64,000 nt of DNA from Streptomyces sp. NBC_00223 (lineage in GTDB: Bacteria; Actinomycetota; Actinomycetes; Streptomycetales; Streptomycetaceae). The position numbers were made by a program, and so were the translations under genes. The DNA is taken from NCBI RefSeq assembly GCF_036199905.1, contig NZ_CP108109.1, positions 4,897,501-4,961,500 of the forward strand. Reading direction: 5' to 3'. Under the pieces are notes generated by a model. It ran no database searches. It was not told the origin of the DNA and was given only the letters and a program-made list of their open reading frames with translations. Shown here piece by piece: positions 24,455-32,838 of this stretch (the stretch's first letter is position 1; every line of letters begins with the position of its first letter).

Positions 24455-25153
24455 TTACGCGTTCGCCGCCGCGACCGCCGAGAGCGCGTCCTTGGCCGCC
24501 CGTTGTGCGCCGCTCTGTACGGTCTGGGCGGTCGGGTTCTTCTTGCCTTCGAGGCCGGCGCCGTTGAATTCGACGATGAGCACGACATTGCCGGTACGAG
24601 TCACCACCGTGCCGTTCTGCGAGGTGACCTTGGCGACGGTGGCCTTGCCGCCGACCGAACTGGCCTCGTCGCCGACGCCGGTGACCGGGGCGGCGGTGAA
24701 GCCCGGCGCCTTGCCGAGGGAGGCGACCTCGGCGGCGTACCGCTTCTTGGCCTGGTCCTCGGCGGACCCCAGCGCGGTCGAGGAGGAGTAGCGCTCCATG
24801 CTGACCGACAGCCAGCGGTACTGGTAGCCGTCCTTGCCGTTGCCGGTCCAGGAGCAGCCGCCGCGCGCCTTGATGTCCGAGGTCTGGGTCTCGGTGCCGC
24901 TGAGGCTCTTGGTCTTCGGCACCAGCGCGGTCACGGTGGCCTTGGTGACCGTCTTGCAGGCGTCGGGCAGCGTCGTGAACCGCTCCGGGGCGAGCGTCGG
25001 GGTCGGCGAGGCGCTTCCCGACGCGGACGCGGTGGCGTCCTTCGAGCCGGAACCGGAGCCGGAGGAGCACCCGGCGATCAGCAGCGCGGGCACGGCCGCC
25101 GCGCAGGCGAGCAGCACGGCGGGGCGCGGGACGGTGCGTCGACGTCGTTCCAT
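24455..25153 (-). CDS. DUF3558 family lipoprotein
   Basis: Predicted lipoprotein of 232 aa. A basic N-terminus (MERRRR) leads to a hydrophobic segment and lipobox LIAGC, then a Ser/Ala-rich linker and a DUF3558 domain with the conserved paired cysteines (TLPDACKTVTKAT and GGCSWTG). The ATG at 25153 has AAAGGA upstream. Function unknown; such proteins in Streptomyces often come in pairs, and a second, more distant copy lies directly upstream. Confidence 0.85.
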   Translation of the reverse strand: MERRRRTVPRPAVLLACAAAVPALLIAGCSSGSGSGSKDATASASGSASPTPTLAPERFTTLPDACKTVTKATVTALVPKTKSLSGTETQTSDIKARGGCSWTGNGKDGYQYRWLSVSMERYSSSTALGSAEDQAKKRYAAEVASLGKAPGFTAAPVTGVGDEASSVGGKATVAKVTSQNGTVVTRTGNVVLIVEFNGAGLEGKKNPTAQTVQSGAQRAAKDALSAVAAANA

Positions 25154-25320
25154 GGGTCCTTTACCTGCCTCTGTGCGCGCGCCCACCGGCCTGCCGCGGT
25201 GACGCGCTCTTCTTCCGGTGCCCGGCGCGCGGTGCCGGTGCGTACGCGGCTGTGGGCGGTTGTACGCGGCTTCCGTACGCTCGGCCGTCCAGCCTACGGG
25301 GTCCGGCGCCGGGCCCCCGA

Positions 25321-26190
25321 CTACTGCTCGACCCGGTGCTCCAGCTGCTCCGCGACCTGCTTGGCGCCTTTCTGCAGGTCAGCGCTACTCAATCGCTGCA
25401 CGTCATGAGCTGATGACGCCGAGTAGCTGACGGTCGCAAGGACGTTCGCCGTGCGGAAAACCAGCGTCACATCGCGGTGGGAGGCGGCCGTGCGGGCCTT
25501 GAGGACGTCATTGATGAATGCGGCGTTTCCCACATCCGTCAGGAGCCGCGGGGCCAGGTCTGGGCTGTTGGCGTCGGCGCCGTCAGGACCGTCGGGGCCA
25601 GCCGTCGCCGGGTCGGTGACCGCGTCGTCGGTCGTCGGGCCGCTGTCGGAGCCGGCCGCGTCGGCGGTCGCGTTGTCCGCCGGATTCGTGGGCGGAGTGT
25701 TCACCGGGGTGGTCGGCGGGGTCGTCTCGGGATTGCCGCCCGCCGGGGTCAGCGAGATGGAGGCCGCCGCGGCCTGCCGGTCGAAGTCCGACTCCGCCTG
25801 CACCTCGTCGCTCACCGCGGGGTCGTACGACACCACGCGCTCGAAGTCGATCGTCAGCGAGCGGGACGTGCCGTCGCTGTCCGTGCCCTTCCAGGTGCAG
25901 CCCACCCGGCGGTCGGTGTCGTACGTCAGCGACTCCCTGCCCGCGTAGTCCGCCGCGCCCGGGACCAGCTTCTTCAGCGCGTCGAGATCGACGGCGATGC
26001 ACGGCTGGGGGAGCGTCTGGTACTTGCCGGGGGGCGCGGGCGAGACGGTGGCGCCGTCGATCGTCGCGGCCTTGCCGTCGGGCGCGGAGCTGTCCGGGGA
26101 ACCGGAACCGGTGCAGGCGCCGAGGGCGGCGATGGCCAGGGCCACCAGGGCCGCGCCGGCGGCGGCCGGCAGTCTTCGCGTAGACCGCAC
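25321..26190 (-). CDS. DUF3558 family lipoprotein
   Basis: A 289-aa lipoprotein related to its downstream neighbour. The lipobox is LGAC (ALGACTGSGS); the domain cysteines are seen in TLPQPCIAVDLDALKKL and RRVGCTWKG. It differs by an inserted Pro/Thr/Asp-rich linker (PETTPPTTPVNTPPTNPADN) in the middle of the domain. GTG 26190 follows GAGAGGGG; upstream in-frame starts have no site. Function unknown. Confidence 0.83.
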   Translation of the reverse strand: MRSTRRLPAAAGAALVALAIAALGACTGSGSPDSSAPDGKAATIDGATVSPAPPGKYQTLPQPCIAVDLDALKKLVPGAADYAGRESLTYDTDRRVGCTWKGTDSDGTSRSLTIDFERVVSYDPAVSDEVQAESDFDRQAAAASISLTPAGGNPETTPPTTPVNTPPTNPADNATADAAGSDSGPTTDDAVTDPATAGPDGPDGADANSPDLAPRLLTDVGNAAFINDVLKARTAASHRDVTLVFRTANVLATVSYSASSAHDVQRLSSADLQKGAKQVAEQLEHRVEQ

Positions 26191-26435
26191 TGGGCGGGCC
26201 CCTCTCTCGTTCCACAGGGTTTCACAAAATCTTTGGCGCATATGAGCGAGCCGTGGACACAATGTCTACCGCACGTCGTACCGAATCCGCCCGTCGGGGC
26301 GGTTTATCGGGTGACGCATTCACGTATCCGGTGATTCCGGTGGTTCCGGCGTAAAGGACGTATACGGAACCCCGCCGTTTGCCGCCGGACCGTCGTTGCC
26401 GGCCGTCACCGCCGGATCATCACTGGGGGAAACTC

Positions 26436-27629
26436 ATGCCGTACACCGAGGTACCGGGCGACCGGGTGCCCATCCGTATGTGGGCCGACCCGGCCACGGT
26501 CGAGGGCGTCGCGATGCAGCAGCTGCGCAACGTCTCCACGCTGCCCTGGATCAGGGGCCTGGCCGTCATGCCCGACGTCCACTACGGCAAGGGGGCCACG
26601 GTCGGCTCCGTCATCGCCATGCAGGGCGCGGTCTGCCCGGCGGCGGTCGGCGTCGACATCGGCTGCGGGATGAGCGCGGTGAAGACCTCGCTGCGCGCGG
26701 CCGATCTGCCGGCCGACCTCACCCGGCTGCGCGCCAAGGTCGAAGAGGCCATCCCGGTGGGCCGAGGAATGCACGACGAGCCGGTGGAGCCCGGCTCCTT
26801 CCACGGCATGGCGACGGCCGGCTGGTCCGACTTCTGGGACCGGTTCGCCGGCGTGGCGGACGCGGTGAAGTTCCGCGAGGAGCGGGCGGTCAAGCAGATG
26901 GGCACGCTCGGCTCGGGGAACCACTTCGTCGAGGTGTGCCTGGACGAGTCCGACGCCGTGTGGCTGATGCTGCACTCCGGCTCGCGGAACATCGGCAAGG
27001 AGCTGGCCGACTTCCACATCGGCGAGGCCCAGCGCCTTCCGCACAACCAGGGCCTGGTCGACCGCGACCTCGCCGTCTTCATCGCCGACACCCCGCAGAT
27101 GGCCGCCTACCGCAACGACCTCTTCTGGGCGCAGGAGTACGCGAAGTACAACCGGGCGATCATGATGGCGCTGCTGCAGGATGTGCTGCGCCGTGAGTTC
27201 CGGAAGGCGAAGGTGACCTTCGACCAGGTCATCTCGTGCCATCACAACTACGTGAGCGAGGAGCGCTACGACGGGATGGACCTGCTGGTCACCCGCAAGG
27301 GCGCGATCCGCGCGGGCAGCGGTGACCTCGGGATTATCCCGGGTTCGATGGGTACGGGTTCGTACATCGTCCGCGGTCTGGGCAACGCGGCCGCCTTCAA
27401 CTCCGCCTCCCACGGCGCGGGCCGCAAGATGAGCCGCAACGCGGCGAAGAAGCGGTTCACGACGCGGGACCTGGAGGAGCAGACGCGGGGCGTCGAGTGC
27501 CGCAAGGACTCCGGCGTGGTGGACGAGATCCCGGGCGCGTACAAGCCGATCGAGAAGGTCATCGCCCAGCAGAGCGACCTGGTCCAGGTGGTCGCGAAGC
27601 TCAAGCAAATCGTCTGCGTCAAGGGCTGA
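26436..27629 (+). CDS. rtcB: RtcB-family RNA ligase
   Basis: Mn/GTP-dependent ligase family that joins 2',3'-cyclic phosphate or 3'-phosphate ends to 5'-OH RNA. Metal and guanylate motifs are seen as MPDVHYGKGATVGS, GVDIGCGMSA, GSGNHFVEV, LHSGSRNIGK, CHHNYVSEE and SHGAGRKMSR, and the end KPIEKVI is conserved. 397 aa is the short form found in many actinobacteria. ATG 26436 follows GGGGGA. No archease gene is adjacent. It is convergent with the methyltransferase gene. Confidence 0.92.
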   Translation: MPYTEVPGDRVPIRMWADPATVEGVAMQQLRNVSTLPWIRGLAVMPDVHYGKGATVGSVIAMQGAVCPAAVGVDIGCGMSAVKTSLRAADLPADLTRLRAKVEEAIPVGRGMHDEPVEPGSFHGMATAGWSDFWDRFAGVADAVKFREERAVKQMGTLGSGNHFVEVCLDESDAVWLMLHSGSRNIGKELADFHIGEAQRLPHNQGLVDRDLAVFIADTPQMAAYRNDLFWAQEYAKYNRAIMMALLQDVLRREFRKAKVTFDQVISCHHNYVSEERYDGMDLLVTRKGAIRAGSGDLGIIPGSMGTGSYIVRGLGNAAAFNSASHGAGRKMSRNAAKKRFTTRDLEEQTRGVECRKDSGVVDEIPGAYKPIEKVIAQQSDLVQVVAKLKQIVCVKG

Positions 27630-27660
27630 CCCCGCCCGCCGCGCCCCCGCCGCGCCCCCG

Positions 27661-27676
27661 CGCCGGGGGCCCGGCG
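27661..27676. terminator. short GC hairpin between convergent genes
   Basis: CGCCGGG and CCCGGCG face each other with a minimal loop in the 50-bp gap between rtcB and the methyltransferase gene. Confidence 0.35.
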
Positions 27677-27679
27677 GGA

Positions 27680-28858
27680 TCAGGCGAACGCCAGCGTCTG
27701 CGCCGGACGGTCGAGCCAGGGGCGAGCGGTCCCGTCCTGGCCGACCGTGAGGCCGAACCGGTCGATGCCGGGACTGCCCCGCCCGGCCCACCACGTCAGG
27801 GCGCGCTCGACCTCGTCCCACAGACGCCGCGGCCCGGACTGGTGGACCGTGGCGTCCGGCTCACCGCCGCGGAATTCGACGGCGGCCCACGACCGGCTTG
27901 TCAGGTCGAAGAACCAGGCCCGCCCCGCCCCTTCGCCGGACGGGTTGACGACGTGGGCGCAGTCGGGCACGCACAGTCCTGCCACGAACCACGCGGGCTC
28001 GTAGCGGCCGCCCAGAGATGACAGCGTGAGGCGGGTACGGGACTCGTCGGCGTCGCCGGGGAAGGCGGGGACGTACGCGCGGAAGCGGGCCCAGTCGAGG
28101 CGCTGCGCCCGCAGCTTCATGAACTCGACCATCCGCAGGAACGGGCCGGACGCCTGGCCGCGCTCGTCCACGGTGAGCCGGACAAGCGCGTCCTGGTCGC
28201 TGTAGTGGGTGCCCCAGGGGACGAGAACGGTGCCGCCCGGCCGGGTCTGTTCCAACCAGCGCGGTGGTACGGCCCGGACCCCGGCTGTGGCGACCACGCG
28301 GTCGTACGGTGCCCCGTCCGGCCACCCGTCCTCGCCGTCGCCGTGGATCACTTCGGGGTTGAGGCCGACGCGTTTCAGCGCTTCCCGGGCCTGTCCGGCG
28401 ACGGTGGGGTCGATTTCGACGCTGACCACACGGGACCCGCCCAAGCGCCGGGCGAGCAGGGCGGCGTTCCATCCGGTTCCGGTGCCGACTTCGAGCACCC
28501 GCATGCCGTCGCGCACGTCCAGCTCACGCAGCATGGCGGCCACGACGGACGGCATACTCGCCGAGCTGGTCGGTACGGTCCCCGGCTCGGTGCCGGTGTG
28601 CTGTCCGTCGTCCCACTGGGTGACGAGCGGAATGTTCGCGTACGCGGCCCGGTGCCATGCCTCGGGGTCGTCACCGCGGATGACCGGCTCACTCCGGCCG
28701 GCGGCCATGTCGTAAGCCCACATCAGGTCGGGCAGGAACAGGGAGCGCGGTACGGCCCTGAACGTCTCGGCCCATTCGGGCGTCAGAGCTCCGGCTTCGA
28801 GGAGGAACCGCGCCAGTTCGTCGCCGGCGCGGTTTTCCTGCTCAGAGGAGAGCGTCAC
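27680..28858 (-). CDS. PIMT-like methyltransferase of the peptide-maturation (graspetide-associated) type
   Basis: A 392-aa SAM-dependent methyltransferase. The first ~210 residues resemble protein-L-isoaspartate O-methyltransferase (SMPSVVAAMLRELDVRDGMR, LEVGTGTGWNAALLARRLGG, YDRVVATAGVRAVPPRWLEQ). A C-terminal ~170-residue extension (WFFDLTSRSWAAVEF ... ARPWLDRPAQ) is typical of homologues encoded beside ATP-grasp graspetide or lanthipeptide genes, where they install or convert aspartyl residues. No ATP-grasp or LanB/C-type gene is in the window. The ATG overlaps the stop of a 44-residue Pro-rich ORF (ATGA), suggesting that peptide is its partner. Confidence 0.8.
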   Translation of the reverse strand: MTLSSEQENRAGDELARFLLEAGALTPEWAETFRAVPRSLFLPDLMWAYDMAAGRSEPVIRGDDPEAWHRAAYANIPLVTQWDDGQHTGTEPGTVPTSSASMPSVVAAMLRELDVRDGMRVLEVGTGTGWNAALLARRLGGSRVVSVEIDPTVAGQAREALKRVGLNPEVIHGDGEDGWPDGAPYDRVVATAGVRAVPPRWLEQTRPGGTVLVPWGTHYSDQDALVRLTVDERGQASGPFLRMVEFMKLRAQRLDWARFRAYVPAFPGDADESRTRLTLSSLGGRYEPAWFVAGLCVPDCAHVVNPSGEGAGRAWFFDLTSRSWAAVEFRGGEPDATVHQSGPRRLWDEVERALTWWAGRGSPGIDRFGLTVGQDGTARPWLDRPAQTLAFA

Positions 28859-28989
28859 TTGCGGTGCGTTCCGTCCCCGGGCGGTGATTCACCGTCCGGG
28901 GGTGGCGGTGGGGGCGGCGTCCAGGGCTGGCCCGGCAGGTTGTCCGCGCCGTCCCCGTCACCCCCGTTCCAGCACGTCGGTCCGACCAT
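28855..28989 (-). CDS. 44-residue Asp/Gly- and Pro-rich peptide, candidate RiPP-like precursor
   Basis: Opens MVGPTCWNGGDGDGADNLPG, then has a seven-proline run and the end SPPGDGTHRK. ATG 28989 has GGGAGGG upstream and the stop overlaps the methyltransferase start, so the two are likely co-translated. The Asn/Asp-rich segment before the Pro run would be a reasonable target for a PIMT-type enzyme. I do not recognise the family; it is too short to judge by coding statistics, and a spurious ORF is possible. Confidence 0.5.
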   Translation of the reverse strand: MVGPTCWNGGDGDGADNLPGQPWTPPPPPPPDGESPPGDGTHRK

Positions 28990-29552
28990 CCCCGGGCCCT
29001 CCCGTCGTGGAAATATGGACCCGCCGGGCGGAGCGCCGGACGGGGTGCTGCGGCCTGACACCGACCGGGACAGGAGCTTCCGCGCAGCGAGGCTCTGGTG
29101 CGCCCGGCCCCGAGTCGTACGGCTCGCGGCGACCGCGACCGGGTGTCGTGGCATCACATCGAGTCTTCCGCACCGGACTTCGCCCTATGCGGTCGGTGAA
29201 CTATCACGTTACGTGGCACATTGACCGACAGTGCCAAGCGGGACGGTCATGCAGAGCATTTCGGCTGAAAAGACGCGCTGACTGACGCGTCCGCAAGAGC
29301 TCGTTCACGGCCTCGGCAGGCGGGCGGCGGGTGGGGGCTCTGGCCGCTGGTTATGGGTTGCCCTCGCGCACGGTTCGGGTGCCGACGATCTTCTTGCCCG
29401 GGATCTGGCCCGTCGTGCCCTCCGGACAGGCGAGGCACGAGGACGATCAGGCCGGCGAGATGGCCCAGCGGCGGGCCCCGGACACCGCCCACTGCGTACG
29501 ACCCGGTCCCCTTGCCGCTGCCCGGTCGGCCGGGCAGCGGTGATGGCGGGCG
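28990..29552. other. 563-bp stretch with no convincing gene
   Basis: Should contain the promoter of the small-peptide/methyltransferase pair (A/T patch GGAAATATGG at 29007-29016) and little else. A small dyad CACGTTACGTG lies near 29208-29218 in a relatively A/T-rich segment. Open frames on both strands lack Shine-Dalgarno sites and normal codon use. It may hold a decayed gene, but I cannot name it. Confidence 0.3.
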
Positions 29553-30359
29553 TCAGGCGCGGAGGGCGGCGAGGACCGTACGGGCCGAGGCGATGAGCGC
29601 GGGCCGCAGGGGGGTCAGCGCGGGGGTGGGGGTGCCGTTCAGGATCAAGTCCGGGTCCGCCAACTCGGGGTTGCTCCAGATCGTGGTCACGGAGAGTGTG
29701 ACGGTGAGGACCGCGCCGCCGTGCAGGACCTTCAACTGCTGTGCCCCGCTGGGCAGGACGAGCAGATACGCCTCGTCGCCCACGCCCTTGGCCGGGGTGA
29801 TCCGCTCGGCGCGGTCGAGCGACGCCGCGTCCCAGTACCGCTGGTCCTCGAACTCGGCCCGCGGATCGGTCTTCCGGTGCAGTTCGACGCCGACGACGGC
29901 CGTGAAGGTCGAGGACCAGTCCTTGCCCGGCACCGAGGCCGACCAGACGCAGCGGGCGCGGTCCAGTACGGTGCCGCGCGCGATGGAGGCGACGCCCGAG
30001 GTGGTGTCCTGGGCCTTGACCGCGCGGGCCAGCGGGACGAACACCTTGGTGCCGCCGCACGGGTTCGCCTCCAGCCGGTAACCGTGCAGGTCGGGCGTAC
30101 TGTCGCGCCAGCCGTCGGGGGCGAGGGACAGGACGCCCGCGCAGAGCGCCGCCGCGACGGCCGCGCCGCCCAGCGCCCACCTCCACGGGCGGGGCGGGCG
30201 GGGCTCCGCCCGCGAGTCGGCCACCACGTCGGAGGCGTAAGGGACTTGGGCGTCGGCGGCGCCGCCGTGCGTGGCCGGAACGCCGGGCTCCCCGGGACCG
30301 GGACCGGGACCGGGACCGGGGCCGTCGAGGCCGTCCCCCTCCTCCGGGTCGGATATCAA
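29553..30359 (-). CDS. membrane-anchored protein with DUF3558-like extracytoplasmic domain
   Basis: A 268-aa protein of unknown function. An acidic, Gly/Pro-repeat N-terminus (GPGPGPGPGPGEPG) precedes one membrane segment (WRWALGGAAVAAALCAGVLS) and an extracytoplasmic domain with two cysteines (EANPCGGTKVFV and RARCVWSASV), reminiscent of DUF3558. TTG 30359 is chosen because it overlaps the SDR stop (TTGA), indicating coupling; the longer frame would run inside the SDR gene. It probably forms a two-gene unit with that SDR. Confidence 0.68.
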   Translation of the reverse strand: MISDPEEGDGLDGPGPGPGPGPGEPGVPATHGGAADAQVPYASDVVADSRAEPRPPRPWRWALGGAAVAAALCAGVLSLAPDGWRDSTPDLHGYRLEANPCGGTKVFVPLARAVKAQDTTSGVASIARGTVLDRARCVWSASVPGKDWSSTFTAVVGVELHRKTDPRAEFEDQRYWDAASLDRAERITPAKGVGDEAYLLVLPSGAQQLKVLHGGAVLTVTLSVTTIWSNPELADPDLILNGTPTPALTPLRPALIASARTVLAALRA

Positions 30360-31132
30360 GGCGTGGGCTCGCGGTGGACCTTGGAGTTCGACGCCTGGGC
30401 GCGCGGGCGCAGGACGAGGAGGTCGACGTTGACGTGGGCGGGGCGGGACACGGCCCACGCGACGGTTTCCGCCACGTCGTCCGCGGTGAGCGGTTCGGCC
30501 ACGCCCGCGTAGACGGAGGCGGCCCGCTCGGCGTCGCCGCGGAACCGGGTCAGGGCGAACTCCTCCGTCTTCACCATGCCCGGGGCGATCTCGATCACCC
30601 GGACCGGCTTCCCGTTGAGCTCGAGCCGCAGCGTCTCCGCGATGACGTGCGCGCCGTGCTTGGCGGCCACGTAGCCGCCGCCGCCCTCGTACGTGGCCAG
30701 GCCCGCGGTCGAGGACAGGACGACGACCGTGCCGTCGCCGGACGCGGTCAGCGCGGGCAACAGGGCCTGGGTGACGTTCAGAACGCCGAGGACGTTGACC
30801 TCGTACATCGTGCGCCAGTCGGCGGGGTCCGCGGTGGCGACCGGCTCGGTGCCGATGGCGCCGCCCGCGTTGTTCACCAGGACGTGCAGCGGCGGGTGAC
30901 CGTCCAGGGCGGCGGCGAACGCGTCCACGGCCGCCCGGTCGGTGACGTCCAGCGGGTGGACGTCGACGCTGTGGCCGCCGGCCCGCAGTTCCTTCGCGAC
31001 GGCGTCCAGGCGGTCGACGCGGCGGGCGGTCAGCACGACGTGGAAGCCGGCTTCGGCGAGTTCGCGGGCGGTCGCGGCACCGATGCCGCTGCTCGCGCCG
31101 GTCACCACTGCGGTACGGGGGCGGGGGCTCAT
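30356..31132 (-). CDS. SDR-family oxidoreductase (YdfG-like)
   Basis: Short-chain dehydrogenase of 258 aa with TGASSGIGAATARELA, NNAGGAIG, and the catalytic stretch VVLSSTAGLATYEGGGGYVAAKHG (Ser, Tyr, Lys). The PGMVKTEEF block resembles the YdfG / serine 3-dehydrogenase group, but the substrate is not certain. ATG 31132 has AAAGGCAG upstream. The stop overlaps the TTG start of the next gene. Confidence 0.9.
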   Translation of the reverse strand: MSPRPRTAVVTGASSGIGAATARELAEAGFHVVLTARRVDRLDAVAKELRAGGHSVDVHPLDVTDRAAVDAFAAALDGHPPLHVLVNNAGGAIGTEPVATADPADWRTMYEVNVLGVLNVTQALLPALTASGDGTVVVLSSTAGLATYEGGGGYVAAKHGAHVIAETLRLELNGKPVRVIEIAPGMVKTEEFALTRFRGDAERAASVYAGVAEPLTADDVAETVAWAVSRPAHVNVDLLVLRPRAQASNSKVHREPTP

Positions 31133-31264
31133 GTCGCGCTGCCTTTCGGGAACCTCGACGGCTCTGGTGGCCATGACGGCCTCGACGGCCAGCATATGCG
31201 GCGTTCCCGCCGGTCGGAGGGGGCGTCCGCGGACAGTAGGGGTCCGCCAGACGCTCAAAGCCCG

Positions 31265-31915
31265 CAGCACGACGCGGCGGTGCGTCGCCCGCCGTGGCGA
31301 TCGACGCCGTGCGCGTACGGCCTCGGGGGAGGCGCCCTCCGCGCGGGGGCGAACCGCAGGCCCGGCGCCCGCGCGCTGTCCGTGCGGACGGCGACGCGCC
31401 TCCGCCCGCGTCAAGGGGCGGTGCGCTGGCCGCCGTGCTGATCGATGCCGTGCCGCGTACGGCCTGCCCGGGGAAGCGCCTTCCGCGCAGGAGTGAACCG
31501 CAGGCCCGGCGCCCGCGCGCTGTCCGTGCGGACAGCGAGGTGCCTCCGCCCGCGTCAAGGGGCGGTGCGTCGCCCGCCGTGGCGATCGACGTCGTGCTGC
31601 GTACGGCCTCCGGGGAAGCGCCTTCGGCGCAGGGGACGAACCGCAGGCCCGGCGCCCGCGCGCTGTCCGTGGGGACGGCGACGCGCCTCCGCCCGCGTCA
31701 ACGGGCGGTGCGCTGACCGCCGTGCTGTTCGATGCCGTGCCGCGTACGGCCTCCGGGGGAAGCGCCTTCCGCGCAGGGGTGAACCGCAGGCCCGGCGCCC
31801 GCGCGCTGTCCGTGCGGACAGCGAGGTGCCTTCGCCCGCGTCAAGGGGCGGTCCGTCGCCCGCCGTGGCGATCGACCTCGTGCCGCGTACGGTCTCCCGC
31901 GGAAGCGAACCGCAC
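31265..31915. repeat. alternating A-B-A-B-A tandem array, ~143-bp unit
   Basis: Marker AACCGCAGGCCCGGCGCCCG starts at 31352, 31496, 31639 and 31782; a fifth, truncated unit follows at ~31908. Just before each marker the units alternate between form A (CGTCGCCCGCCGTGGCGATC) and form B (GCTG-GCCGCCGTGCTG-ATCGATG), so the true repeat is a ~286-bp dimer. No gene is credible in 31133-31962: the long open frames are produced by the repeat itself. No CRISPR-like short repeat/spacer pattern. Confidence 0.85.
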
Positions 31916-31962
31916 CGCCCCCGCGCGGAAGGCGGGCCGGCCCGCCAGGGCCGGGGTGGTGG

Positions 31963-32838
31963 TCAGCGGGCCGCCGAGGCCGTGTGGTGGAGGAGGAGAG
32001 CCGTCGTGATCGGGCCGACGCCGCCGGGGACGGGGGACAGGGCCGCCGCCTTGGGGCCCACCGAGGCCGCGTCCACGTCGCCGGTCAGGCCGCCCTCCGG
32101 CGTGGGGTTCGTGCCGACGTCCACCACGACCGCGCCCGGCCGTACATGCTCCGCGCGGATCAGCCCGGCCCGGCCGACCGCCGCGACCACGATGTCCGCG
32201 GCGGAGGTCACGGCCGCGAGGTCGGTCGTACGGGAGTGGCAGACGGTGACGGTCGCGTCGCGGTCGAGCAGCAGGTGGGCGAGCGGCTTGCCGACCACCG
32301 TGGAACGCCCGACGACGGCCACCCGGCGGCCGGACAACTCGATCCCGTGCGCGTCCAGCAGGCTGACGACGGCCTCGGCGGTCGCGGGCGCGAAGGCGGG
32401 CAGGCCCGCCGCCAACCGGCCGAGACTCAGCGGGTTGGCGCCGTCCACGTCCTTCTCCGGGGCGATGGCGTCGGCCAGTTCGGCGGCGACGGCACCCGGC
32501 GGCAACGGCGTCTGGAGGATGATCCCGTGCACCGAGGCGTCCGCGCTGAGCCGTACCAACTCGGCCCGGATCGCGGCCGGTTCGGCGTCCGACGGCAGCC
32601 GTACGGTGTCGCACTCGATGCCGACCTTGGCCGCGGCCCGGGCGATGGACCGTACGTACCAGGCCGACGACTCGTCGTCCGTGGCCACGACCACGGCCAG
32701 CCGGGGCTGGACGCCGAGGTCGGCCAACTCCTTGGCGACGCGGAGGGTTTCGGCGCGCAGGGACTCGGCGCGCGCGGCGCCCTTGAGAAGCGTGGCCCCA
32801 GCCGAAGCGGCCCCGGTGGAACCGGTCGTCCCGCTCAT
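31963..32838 (-). CDS. FolD-like methylene-tetrahydrofolate dehydrogenase, predicted to lack cyclohydrolase activity
   Basis: A 291-aa FolD-family protein. The NADP site is VVGRSTVVGKPLAHLL and the C-terminal DVGTN block is conserved. The catalytic Lys of the cyclohydrolase reaction (YxxxK) is missing: the motif reads SAWYVRSIARA, with Ile65 at the Lys position. Other folate-site motifs are also altered (EKDVDGANPLSLGRL for KDVDGFHPxNxGRL, and FAPATAEAV for PCTP). The dehydrogenase may still act, with the coupled downstream-of-pair FchA-like protein supplying the cyclohydrolase step. Its ATG overlaps the stop of that gene (ATGA). Streptomyces usually have a separate canonical folD. Confidence 0.85.
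   Translation of the reverse strand: MSGTTGSTGAASAGATLLKGAARAESLRAETLRVAKELADLGVQPRLAVVVATDDESSAWYVRSIARAAAKVGIECDTVRLPSDAEPAAIRAELVRLSADASVHGIILQTPLPPGAVAAELADAIAPEKDVDGANPLSLGRLAAGLPAFAPATAEAVVSLLDAHGIELSGRRVAVVGRSTVVGKPLAHLLLDRDATVTVCHSRTTDLAAVTSAADIVVAAVGRAGLIRAEHVRPGAVVVDVGTNPTPEGGLTGDVDAASVGPKAAALSPVPGGVGPITTALLLHHTASAAR

Noticed and set aside
28990..29552. tRNA or small protein gene in the gap upstream of the peptide/methyltransferase pair
   Set aside because: No cloverleaf or TTCGAAT-type T-loop was seen, and short frames lack ribosome sites.
31265..31915. CRISPR array
   Set aside because: Units are ~143 bp and nearly identical throughout; there are no short repeats with unique spacers and no cas genes.
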